The notes under the pieces: model-generated
The model's input: only the letters and a program-made list of their open reading frames with translations
Databases searched by the model: none
What the model was told of the DNA's origin: nothing
Translations under genes and position numbers: made by a program
Shown: one piece after another, positions 8,280 to 15,053 of the stretch
How the letters are laid out: every line of letters begins with the position of its first letter
Position numbering within the stretch: position 1 is the stretch's first letter
Origin: an uncultured Acidimicrobiales bacterium
GTDB taxonomy: Bacteria; Actinomycetota; Acidimicrobiia; Acidimicrobiales; Aldehydirespiratoraceae
NCBI GenBank assembly: GCA_958296055.1
Contig: CATQHS010000001.1
Location: forward strand, 2,452,277-2,516,276
Length of the DNA stretch: 64,000 nt
Reading direction: 5' to 3'

Positions 8280-9070
8280 CGGACGCTTCGACGCTGGAGA
8301 GGGCGGCCGCCGCGCTGCGCGACGCGGCGGCCAGTCGGACGCCGTGCCGCCCGGTGCGGGAGATGGTGGGCACCGGCGACGACATCGACGTCGGGTACGC
8401 GGTGCAGGCCATCAACGTCGAGCGCGACATCGCCGCCGGGCGGCGGGTGGCGGGCCGCAAAATCGGGGTCACGTCCAAGGCGGTGATGGAGCAGGTCGGC
8501 GTCGATCAGCCCGACTACGGGACCTTGTTCGCCGACATGGAGTACGGCGACGGCGTGCCCATCGAGCCGGGCCTGCTGCTGCAGCCCCGGGCCGAGGCCG
8601 AGGTGGCGCTGGTGCTCGACCGCGACCTCACCCACGAAGTGCACACCTTCAGCGACATCATCCGAGCGGTGGCGTACGCCCTGGCCTCCATCGAGGTGGT
8701 GGACAGCCGCGTCGCCGACTGGGACATCCGCATTGTCGACACCATTGCCGACAACGCGAGCTGCGGCCTGTACGTGCTCGGCGGCCGACCGGTCCCCCTG
8801 GCCGACGTGGATCTGCGCACCATCTTGATGTCGATGTCGATCAACGGCGAGGAGGTCTCGACCGGAACCGGCGCCGCCTGCCTGGGCCATCCCCTGAACG
8901 CGGCCAGGTGGCTGGCCGACACCATGGTGGCCCGGGGGACGCCCCTGCGGGCCGGCGACGTGGTGATGACCGGCGCCCTCGGCCCGATGCGCCCCCTCCG
9001 CCCCGGCGACGCCGTCGAGGCTTCCTTCGGCGCCCTCGGAACGGTGACCACCAGCCTCGAGCCCGACTGA
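8276..9070 (+). CDS. 2-hydroxypenta-2,4-dienoate hydratase (DmpE/MhpD-like)
   Basis: This is a 264-residue hydratase. GRKIGVTSKAVMEQVGVDQPDYG, with the metal-site block LQPRAEAEVALVL and DNASCGLYVLGG, is typical of MhpD/DmpE. It hydrates 2-hydroxypenta-2,4-dienoate to 4-hydroxy-2-oxovalerate. ATG 8276 overlaps the tautomerase stop by 4 nt, so the genes from the aryl kinase to here form one translationally coupled operon. The aldolase and acetaldehyde dehydrogenase that normally follow are absent: the next 365 bp hold only repeats. They must be encoded elsewhere, perhaps upstream. Confidence 0.85.
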   Translation: MTDASTLERAAAALRDAAASRTPCRPVREMVGTGDDIDVGYAVQAINVERDIAAGRRVAGRKIGVTSKAVMEQVGVDQPDYGTLFADMEYGDGVPIEPGLLLQPRAEAEVALVLDRDLTHEVHTFSDIIRAVAYALASIEVVDSRVADWDIRIVDTIADNASCGLYVLGGRPVPLADVDLRTILMSMSINGEEVSTGTGAACLGHPLNAARWLADTMVARGTPLRAGDVVMTGALGPMRPLRPGDAVEASFGALGTVTTSLEPD

Positions 9071-9101
9071 CCTCGATACCCGAGCCCCCGTCCCGCCAGC
9101 C

Positions 9102-9230
9102 GCGGGTCCTGTCACAAAGCGTTTGCTCCCCCTCGGGTGCTCGCGTCCCCCGGCCGGCGGGTCCTGTCACGGGGGCGGTCGTCGCCGCAAGCGGCGCCGA
9201 CGCTGGCCCCCGTGCCACCCCCCGGCCTAG
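9102..9230 (+). repeat. left inverted repeat of DUF222-HNH element
   Basis: This arm is the near-exact reverse complement of 10935-11063. It includes two gtcctgtcac motifs (about 9106 and 9161), a 'gtttgctcccc' block and the 47-nt hairpin. This and the tandem array below fill the 365-bp gap 9071-9435; I see no gene there. Confidence 0.85.
9168..9214 (+). repeat. 47-nt long-hairpin repeat, copy 1
   Basis: The outer arms are CACGGGGG and CCCCCGTG. The inner arms are GTCG-T-CGCCGC and GCGGCG-C-CGAC around an AA loop. Other copies lie at 10949-10995 (inverted) and 50386-50432. It resembles a REP-type palindrome but is found here only beside DUF222-HNH genes. Confidence 0.85.
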
Positions 9231-9394
9231 CGGGGCGGTGTCCCGAGGCCGCCGTCGATGTGGGCGATCTCGGCGCGTAACCCGTGCCACCTCCCGGCCT
9301 GGCGGGGCGGTGTCCCGGGGCCGCCGTCGATGTGGGCGATTTCGGCGCGTAGCCCGTGCCACCTCCCGGCCTGGCGGGGCGGTGTCCCGGGGCC
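9212..9394 (+). repeat. 72-bp tandem array, 2.5 units
   Basis: Units start at 9212, 9284 and 9356 (the last partial). Each opens with gtgccacYYcccggcctRgc and continues with an element-specific tail, gccgccgtcgatgtgggcga and following bases. The array begins inside the last bases of the hairpin and ends about 40 bp from the 3' end of the HNH gene. Confidence 0.85.
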
Positions 9395-9435
9395 CGGGTT
9401 TCTCCGGGTTGCCTTGGTTCGTTCTAGTTGGCTGG

Positions 9436-10836
9436 TCAGGTGTTGAAGAGGGCGGGGGCGGTTAGCGGGGGCGGGTCGGGGCCGTTGGTGGGGTGGGCTG
9501 ACCTGGGGCGGTTTGAGGTGGGGCTGGTTCGGGCTCGGGTTGGCTGCGGCTGGCGGCTTGGTCGCGGCTGGCGGGCATCTCGAGGGTTTTGATCTTGAGG
9601 GTGTTGGCGGTTGGGCGGGGTTTGGGGGTCGGGGGGCTTGAGGGCGGGTTTGCCGTTTTGGTGGGTGACTTGCCAGTGGTGGTCGTGGATGTTGTGGTGG
9701 CAGCGCCAGCAGACGAGCACGAGGTTTTCGATGTCGGTTCGGCGGGATTGGGCGTAGGGGATGATGTGGTGGGCTTGGCAGCGGCTGGGTTCGGTGCCGC
9801 AGCCGATGCAGCCGCCGTCGCGGGCGATGAGGGCTCGCCATTGTTTGGTGGTGGCGGTGCGGACGGTGGCGCCGTGGTAGAGGGGTTTGCCGTTGGCGAA
9901 GATGAGCCCGGTGAGTTGGGCGTCGCAGGCGATGCGCTGCAGCACTTCCGGGGGAATGGGGCCGGTGCCGGGGATCTCGCAGCGCCCGGAGGGATTGTCT
10001 CCGGTTAGGACGCCGATATCGGCCACGGCGATGATCTCGGCCTTGGGCCGCCCGCCCGAGTCGCCGCGGCCCTTAGCCCCCGCTTCGCCTGAGGTGAGCA
10101 GGTCGAGGGCGTCGGCCCGGAGCTGATCCCAGGACCGGGGCTCCTCGTCGCCGCCCGGCCCGTCGCCGGTGTCTGAGGCAGTGCCGGTGCGGGCCGATTG
10201 TTGGTCTTGGCGTCGGAGTTCTTCGGCGGTGCCCTCCAAGCGGTTACAGATGCGGGTGCCGGTCTCGGGGTCCAACAGGCCATCGAGGCGCACCATGCCG
10301 TCTTGTTGCTTCCAGGTCCGCAGGTACCGGCGGCGGCGCTTGTTCAACCAGTCCTCATGGCCACAGTCGGCCTGGTGGCGCTGAGTCCAAGTCCCGACTT
10401 CGCGGGCGAACCGGTCCGGCGGCAGCTCCCGAGCCATGGCCAACAGGTTGGAGGCGGAGTCCACCGCCTCGGGAGCGGTTCGCTTGGCGGCGTCGGCCAA
10501 GCGCTCGGCGTTGGCCAAAGGCACCTCCCCGGCCTCCACCGCCGAGCGCAGCCCGGGCATCTCATCGAGAACCTCAGCCGCGCCCAGACTGCGGCGGGCC
10601 TGGAACTTCGACTTGCCGGCCCGGTCGCGCAGCACCGAGGCCCCACCATCGCCATGGCCCTCGCGCGACGAGATCAACCGAGCCGCGTCAGTCTGCAGCG
10701 CCGCCACCTTGGCCTCCCACGACCGGCTAGCTGCGACCAAATCCTTCAATCGGGCCACCGGCAACTCCCCCGACCGGGCCGCCTCCAGCAGCCAGCCCAG
10801 CCCCTCTTCAACGCATCCGACCTTCTCAGTGAACAT
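9436..10836 (-). CDS. DUF222 domain HNH endonuclease (13E12 repeat family-like)
   Basis: This 466-residue protein has an N-terminal helical DUF222 domain (about 5-300, including LADAAKRTAPEAVDSASNLL and RCEIPGTGPIPPEVLQR). A C-terminal HNH nuclease follows (about 335-385): CIGCG, then CQAHHIIPYAQ, then DIENLVLVCWRCHHNIH, with paired CxxC zinc ligands and the catalytic His. The last ~85 residues are a low-complexity Pro/Arg/Gln tail. ATG 10836 was chosen over an ATG 33 nt upstream because TATAGT at 10843-10848 stands 6 nt before it. The role of the family is not established; it is related to REP13E12 proteins of mycobacteria. Inverted repeats flank the gene. Confidence 0.85.
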   Translation of the reverse strand: MFTEKVGCVEEGLGWLLEAARSGELPVARLKDLVAASRSWEAKVAALQTDAARLISSREGHGDGGASVLRDRAGKSKFQARRSLGAAEVLDEMPGLRSAVEAGEVPLANAERLADAAKRTAPEAVDSASNLLAMARELPPDRFAREVGTWTQRHQADCGHEDWLNKRRRRYLRTWKQQDGMVRLDGLLDPETGTRICNRLEGTAEELRRQDQQSARTGTASDTGDGPGGDEEPRSWDQLRADALDLLTSGEAGAKGRGDSGGRPKAEIIAVADIGVLTGDNPSGRCEIPGTGPIPPEVLQRIACDAQLTGLIFANGKPLYHGATVRTATTKQWRALIARDGGCIGCGTEPSRCQAHHIIPYAQSRRTDIENLVLVCWRCHHNIHDHHWQVTHQNGKPALKPPDPQTPPNRQHPQDQNPRDARQPRPSRQPQPTRARTSPTSNRPRSAHPTNGPDPPPLTAPALFNT

Positions 10837-10842
10837 ATGATC

Positions 10843-10848
10843 ACTATA
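10843..10848 (-). promoter_or_regulatory. -10 box of leaderless promoter for DUF222-HNH gene
   Basis: On the minus strand TATAGT stands 6 nt before the ATG at 10836. The upstream DNA is markedly AT-rich (10880-10912) and includes the perfect hairpin CTGAG-ATAA-CTCAG at 10880-10893, a possible operator. Confidence 0.5.
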
Positions 10849-10934
10849 CAACAGAGGTGAGACAATCACACCCCAATACCTGAGATAACTCAGAAATATT
10901 TTAAAAGATCAGCAGTGGGCCAGCGTCGAAAGCT

Positions 10935-11063
10935 AGGCCGGGGGGTGGCACGGGGGTCAGCGTCGGCGCCGCTTGCGGCGACGACCGCCCCCGTGACAGG
11001 ACCCGCCGGCCGGGGGGCGCGAGCACCCAAGGGGGAGCAAACGCTTGTGACAGGACCCGCCAG
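10935..11063 (-). repeat. right inverted repeat of DUF222-HNH element
   Basis: This is the inverted counterpart of 9102-9230 and contains the hairpin at 10949-10995. No 72-bp tandem array accompanies this copy. Confidence 0.85.
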
Positions 11064-11100
11064 CCGGGGGACGCAAGCGCCCAAGGGGGAGCAAACTGCT
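10993..11100 (+). repeat. 54-bp direct repeat, two copies
   Basis: Copies at 10993-11046 and 11047-11100 start gtgacaggacccgccRgccg and end gggggagcaaac. The second extends past the inverted repeat to the 3' end of the HAD gene (11099). Confidence 0.8.
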
Positions 11101-11548
11101 ACAGACCGAGTTCGGCCCGGACCGCATCCCAAGAGCGACGTGGATCAGACGCGTCGAAATGCAGAACGGCGGCTCCGGCGCTTTGCGCGCCCCGGACGTT
11201 GTCGAGCGAGTCGTCGACGACGAGGGTGCGGTCGGCCGAGACCCGTTGGGCGAGCATCACCCGCTCGAAGGCCCGCCGGTCCGGCTTGGTTATCGCCGAG
11301 TCGGCCAAAGAGATGGTGCCGTCGGCGGCGGCGAGCAGCGGCGTGGCCTCGATGGTCGCCTCGGGGAGGTCGTTGCTGAGGACGACGACGGCGATCCCGG
11401 CCGCCCGGGCCGACCGGATCACCGACTCCGCCCACCGATGCACCGGCACCGCTGCGCTGGCGTAGTCGGCCATACGGGCCAGATCACCGAGCGGCGCAGT
11501 GCAGACCCCCACGAAGTCCAAGATGAGCAGCTCATACCTGGAGTTCAT
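11099..11548 (-). CDS. HAD-family hydrolase-like protein
   Basis: This 149-residue HAD-like protein has motif I LILDFVGVC, motif II VVVLSND, motif III Lys in ITKPDRRAF and motif IV LVVDDSLDN. It is short for the family (usually about 200), so the cap is minimal. The second motif-I Asp, the acid/base in phosphatases, is replaced (DFVGV instead of DxDGT), as in many DFGGV-type HADs, so phosphatase activity is uncertain. ATG start 11548. It abuts the right repeat arm of the DUF222 element. The substrate is unknown. Confidence 0.7.
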   Translation of the reverse strand: MNSRYELLILDFVGVCTAPLGDLARMADYASAAVPVHRWAESVIRSARAAGIAVVVLSNDLPEATIEATPLLAAADGTISLADSAITKPDRRAFERVMLAQRVSADRTLVVDDSLDNVRGAQSAGAAVLHFDASDPRRSWDAVRAELGL

Positions 11549-11602
11549 CTTCGAAGATCGCCAAGTCGATGGGACGGGGGGTCGTTCAGTCAGGTCGCCG
11601 AG

Positions 11603-12439
11603 CTAGCCCGGTTCGGAGGGCTTGATCAGGGCTTCGATGCGGCGGTTGGCGGCCTTGCCCTCCATGGTGATGTTGTCCGCCACCGGAAGGGACCCGCCGA
11701 AGCCCTGGGCGGTCAGGCGGGCGGGGTCGATCCCGGCTTCGGTCAAGTAGTCCACCACCGCCTCGGCCCGTTGCTGACTCAGCCGGACGTTGTCCTCGGG
11801 AGAGCCGTCGGTGTCGGTGTGGCCGGCGATGAGCACCGCAGCGGCGCTCTCCCCCAGGACTCCGGCCAGGGCGTCCAGGGTGGCCAGCGACTCGGGGTCG
11901 ATGACGGTGCTGGCGCTGGCGAACGTGATCGGGCTGCGGGCCAGCACCGAGCTGACGGCGTTCTGGAGGACCAGGTCTTCGTCGGTGACGTAGGCCAGTT
12001 CGTTCGGCTCCTCCTCCGGCTCGACCTCGACCTCGCCCTCGTCGATCAGCAGGCGGTTGTCGATGCGGAAGTCGACGCCCACCACCGAGCGGGCCACCGA
12101 TTCGGCCGCGACCCGCTCGGTGGGCGTGGCCACGGTTCCGATCAGGGTCACGGTCCCGTCCGCCACCCTCACGACGATTCCGAAGCCGGCCCGGGCCTCG
12201 GCCGCCCGCACCGCCACCAGGGCCTCGGTCTCGTCGGCGGGTGCCGGCGCGGTCTCGGCGGGGGGCAGCTCCTCGCCGCCCACGATCGTCCCCACCGCCA
12301 ATAGCAGCGCCAGCACAGCCGCCCCGATGATGACCCGCCGGTTGAGGAGGAGCCCGAGCAGGCCCCGCCGCCGGTCGCGGTGCTGGTCCCATTGCACCGG
12401 CCGATAGACGTTGCCGAGTTGGCGGAGTGGATCGGTCAC
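11603..12439 (-). CDS. membrane-anchored BON-OmpA domain protein (ArfA-like)
   Basis: This 278-residue protein has an N-terminal cytoplasmic stretch of about 33 residues and one transmembrane helix (VIIGAAVLALLLAVGTIV). A Pro/Ala linker, a BON-like domain (GIVVRVADGTVTLIGTV, then VDFRIDNRLL) and a C-terminal OmpA peptidoglycan-binding domain (LIAGHTDTDGSPEDNVRLSQ, then GFGGSLPVADN) follow. This architecture matches ArfA (Rv0899) of M. tuberculosis. The likely role is anchoring to peptidoglycan or envelope homeostasis. GTG start 12439 follows a GGAGGA site. The gap to selD (12440-12572) shows nothing I can name. Confidence 0.8.
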   Translation of the reverse strand: MTDPLRQLGNVYRPVQWDQHRDRRRGLLGLLLNRRVIIGAAVLALLLAVGTIVGGEELPPAETAPAPADETEALVAVRAAEARAGFGIVVRVADGTVTLIGTVATPTERVAAESVARSVVGVDFRIDNRLLIDEGEVEVEPEEEPNELAYVTDEDLVLQNAVSSVLARSPITFASASTVIDPESLATLDALAGVLGESAAAVLIAGHTDTDGSPEDNVRLSQQRAEAVVDYLTEAGIDPARLTAQGFGGSLPVADNITMEGKAANRRIEALIKPSEPG

Positions 12440-12572
12440 CGCTCCTCCGAGACGACCATCCCGATGTTCGACCGCGACCGTAGCCGTACCGGCTGGCTTC
12501 TGACCGGGCCGGCCGACGGGGTGGGGGATGCGGCCGCGGGATCGGGTCTGTTTAGGGGGAGCGAACCAGCGC

Positions 12573-13604
12573 TTACTCCAAGAGTCGGATTAGGCCGGTG
12601 CCGGGGCGGGCCCGGCCTATCGCAGCCGGGTCGTGGCCGGAGGACTTCAGAGCCTGCACCGCCGCCTGAACCTCGCCCTCCGGCACCCCGAACAGCAGGC
12701 CCCCCGAGGTCTGGGCGTCGGCCAGCAGCGTGATCGTCGTGTCGTCCACCGCGCCGGGGTCGAGCCATTGCGACGCCCAGGCCCGGTTGCGGTCGGTGCC
12801 GCCGGGCACGGCTCCGGCCTGGGCCAAGTCCCGGGCTCCGGCGATTACCGGCACCGCGCTGGCGTCGATCTCCAAGTCCACCCCCGACGCCTGGGCCATG
12901 CGGGCGGCGTGGCCCAGCAGACCGAACCCGGTCACGTCGGTGGCCCCGGCCGCCCCGGCCGCCAGGGCCGCCAGGGCCGCCTCCCGGTTGGACCGGGTCA
13001 TCACCTCTGTCGCCCGGGCCACGGCCGCCTCGGGGGCCGAGCCCTGCTTGAGGGCGGTGGCGATCACGCCGATGCCCAGCGGCTTGGACAGGATGAGCTG
13101 GTCGCCGGGGCGGATGCCGGCGCTGGTGAGCATCCGGTTCGGATCGACCTCGCCCACCACCGCCATCCCGTATTTGGGCTCGGGATCGTCGACGGTGTGG
13201 CCCCCGGCGACCGCGAAACCGTCCGCCCGGGCCGCGTCGTTGCCGCCGGCCAACACCTCGGCCAGCAGGTCGCGGGACAGCTCGGCGGTGTTCCAGGCCA
13301 CCAGGTTCAGGGCCAGCAGGGGTCTGGCCCCCATGGCGTAGACGTCCGACACCGCGTTGGTGGCCGCGATCCGGCCCCAGGTCCGGGCGTCGTCCACCAC
13401 CGGGGTGATGAAGTCGGCGGTGACCACCAGGGCCCGGCGGTCGTCGAGCCGCCAGACGGCGGCGTCGTCGCCGTCAGCGGCGCCGATCAGCAACTCGGGG
13501 GCTTCGGGAGGGGTCAGGCCGCGCAGCACGTGCGCCAGCTCGCCGGGGGCGAGCTTGCTGCCTCAACCGGCGCCGTGGCTGAACTGGGTGAGTCGTCGCC
13601 CCAT
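12573..13604 (-). CDS. selD: selenide, water dikinase, selenocysteine-containing (in-frame UGA)
   Basis: SelD makes selenophosphate from selenide and ATP for Sec-tRNA synthesis. The conventional frame begins only at 13529, but reading upstream through a single TGA (13563-13565) restores the family N-terminus: start ATG 13604, MGRRLTQFSHGAG, then Sec14, GSKLAPGELAH. In SelD the residue here is the catalytic Cys or Sec, three before an essential Lys (K17 here), so the TGA is almost surely selenocysteine. The full product is 343 residues, normal for SelD. Other conserved blocks are TADFITPVVDD, AMGARPLLALNL, AGGHTVDDPEPKYG and ADAQTSGGLLFG. A GGGGGTGGGAG site precedes the ATG. Confidence 0.92.
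13523..13561 (-). promoter_or_regulatory. candidate bacterial SECIS hairpin in selD
   Basis: It starts one base after the UGA. An outer stem GCAGCA/TGCTGC encloses a perfect 8-bp stem AGCTCGCC/GGCGAGCT with a CCC loop and an 8-nt 3' bulge. Bacterial SECIS elements lie directly downstream of the UGA inside the coding region and bind SelB. The loop lacks an obvious canonical GGU, so the exact SelB contact is uncertain. Confidence 0.65.
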
Positions 13605-13711
13605 GCTCCCACCCCCTTGCGCGCTCGGTCGGCCCGGCCAGGCTACCGGGGCCTCCCGGGCAGACCGGTGAAGCCCCGGAGCGAGCCCCGGGCCCGCGCT
13701 CCCGGCGTGGT

Positions 13712-13770
13712 CGGCGAGCCCCGGGCTGGTGCCCCGGCGAGCCCCGGGCTGGCGCCCCGGCGAGCCCCGG
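13712..13770 (+). repeat. 23-bp tandem repeat, 2.6 copies
   Basis: Units at 13712, 13735 and 13758 read cggcgagccccgggctggYg plus cccc. They lie in the 198-bp gap between selD and the nitronate monooxygenase gene. The gap has no ORF I support. Confidence 0.75.
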
Positions 13771-13790
13771 ACCGGCCGGAGGCGGGCCGG

Positions 13791-13796
13791 TAGGGT
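13791..13796 (+). promoter_or_regulatory. -10 box of leaderless promoter
   Basis: TAGGGT, 6 nt before the GTG at 13803. Confidence 0.5.
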
Positions 13797-13802
13797 GCGG
13801 CT

Positions 13803-14861
13803 GTGGCCGTTGATCCCCGGCTGAGCACCCGGGCCACCGCCCTCTTCGGCGTCGATTACCCGGTGGTGCAGACCGGCATGGGCTGGGTGGCCGGGCCTTC
13901 TTTGGTGGCGGGCACGGCCGAGGCCGGCGGCCTGGGCATCCTGGCCGCGGCCACCATGTCCCTCGACGAGATGGCCCGGGCCATCCAGGAGGTGCGGTCC
14001 CGCACGGACAGGCCCTTCGGGGTGAACCTGCGCACCGACGCCGCCGACGCGGCCGAGCGGGTCGACCACCTGATCCGGGCCGGGGTCAGGGTGGCCAGCT
14101 TCGCCCAGGCTCCCCGCCGGGACATGGTGGACCGGCTCAGGGACGCCGGGGTGGCGGTGATGCCCACCGTCGGGGCCCGCCGCCACGCCGAGAAGGTGGC
14201 CGCCTACGGCGTGGACGCGGTGCTGTGCCAGGGCCGCGAGGGCGGCGGCCACACCGGGGCGGTGCCCACGTCGCTGCTGCTGCCCCAGGTGCTCGACGCC
14301 GTGGACGTGCCGGTGATCGCAGCCGGGGGCTTCCACGACGGCCGGGGCCTGGCCGCGGCCCTGGCCTGGGGGGCCGACGGCATCGCCATGGGCACCCGCT
14401 TCCTGCTGACCGCCGACTCCAAGGTGCCCGACGCGGTGAAGCAGGTCTACCTGGCCACCGGAGTGGGCGGCACCGTCGTCTCCCGAAGCGTCGACGGGGT
14501 GCCCCAGCGGCTGATCCGCACCGAGACGGTGGACCGGCTGGAGCGGGCCCGGCTGGCCCGTCTGCCCCGAGCGGTGCGGCAGGCCTGGCGGTTCCGCCGG
14601 ATCACCGGCCTGGGCGTCGGGGCCATGATCCGCGAGGGCTTGGCCCTGAGGCGCAACCAGGGCCTGACCTGGAGCCAGACGGTCATGGCCGCCAACGCCC
14701 CCATGCTCACCCGGGCCAGCATGGTGGACGGCGACGTAGAGGCCGGGGTGCTGCCCACCGGCCAGTGCGCGGGCGTGGTCGAGGACCTGCCCACCTGCGC
14801 CGAACTCCTTCAGCGGGTGGCGGCCGAGGCCGTCGCCGCGCTGGACCGGGTGGCCCGCTAG
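13803..14861 (+). CDS. nitronate monooxygenase family FMN protein
   Basis: This 352-residue TIM-barrel flavoprotein belongs to the NMO/2-nitropropane dioxygenase family. It shows PVVQTGMGWVAGPSLVAGTAEAGGLG at the N-terminus, GREGGGHTG in the FMN phosphate region, PVIAAGGFHDGRG and GADGIAMGTRFLLT. Some members oxidise nitronates; others act as enoyl reductases, so the substrate is unknown. The GTG start is supported by a TAGGGT box 6 nt upstream. It ends a few bases before a cobalamin riboswitch that belongs to the next operon. Confidence 0.85.
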   Translation: MAVDPRLSTRATALFGVDYPVVQTGMGWVAGPSLVAGTAEAGGLGILAAATMSLDEMARAIQEVRSRTDRPFGVNLRTDAADAAERVDHLIRAGVRVASFAQAPRRDMVDRLRDAGVAVMPTVGARRHAEKVAAYGVDAVLCQGREGGGHTGAVPTSLLLPQVLDAVDVPVIAAGGFHDGRGLAAALAWGADGIAMGTRFLLTADSKVPDAVKQVYLATGVGGTVVSRSVDGVPQRLIRTETVDRLERARLARLPRAVRQAWRFRRITGLGVGAMIREGLALRRNQGLTWSQTVMAANAPMLTRASMVDGDVEAGVLPTGQCAGVVEDLPTCAELLQRVAAEAVAALDRVAR

Positions 14862-14867
14862 CCTGAC

Positions 14868-14965
14868 CGCCGGTCAGCTCGAGCGAAGTCCGGTTCGAAT
14901 CCGGCACTGTCCCGCAACGGTGAAGCCCCTCTAGGGGATGAGTCCGGTCGCCTCCGGTTGATCGT
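14868..14965 (+). promoter_or_regulatory. cobalamin riboswitch
   Basis: The conserved core is clear: a gaagtccggt/atccgg hairpin, then cactgtcccgcaacggtg (the B12-box region) and a later gagtccggtcgcctccgg block. A downstream hairpin GTGGG-TCCT-CCCAC at 15005-15018 has loop TCCT complementary to the AGGA of the btuF ribosome-binding site, a possible translational switch. It precedes B12 uptake genes, the expected regulon. Boundaries are approximate. Confidence 0.9.
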
Positions 14966-15053
14966 CCGTCGAACCGATTCCTCGAGGAAGGGACGGCTCG
15001 TGCGGTGGGTCCTCCCACATGCTCGTGCCCGGCCCCGAGCAGAAGGAGAACCC

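Larger units (their letters stand above)
9102..11063. mobile_element. putative DUF222-HNH element bounded by ~129-bp inverted repeats
   Basis: The sequence 9102-9230 recurs in inverted orientation at 10935-11063 with only a few mismatches, enclosing one DUF222-HNH gene (9436-10836) and a 72-bp tandem array. The layout looks like a mobile or homing unit. There is no transposase, and I see no clear target-site duplication. A related gene at 50632-51960 carries only one copy of the repeat, on its 3' side. The flanking genes (hydratase and HAD) are intact. Whether the unit moves is inference; DUF222-HNH proteins of the 13E12 family are known to be multicopy in actinobacteria. Confidence 0.55.

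Noticed and set aside
9212..9394. Possible CRISPR array
   Set aside because: Units are 72 bp in direct tandem with no unique spacers and only 2.5 copies; no cas genes nearby.
9102..11063. Classical insertion sequence
   Set aside because: No transposase motif, and the arms are 129 bp with internal hairpins rather than short terminal inverted repeats; no clear target duplication.
13563..13604. selD as a pseudogene with a premature stop, or a gene starting at 13529
   Set aside because: The only stop is TGA exactly at the catalytic Cys/Sec position, and the upstream frame gives the conserved N-terminus with a ribosome-binding site.
14885..14925. ggttcgaatccgg looks like a tRNA T-arm
   Set aside because: It has no acceptor or anticodon stem; the surrounding cactgtcccgcaacggtg identifies a cobalamin riboswitch.
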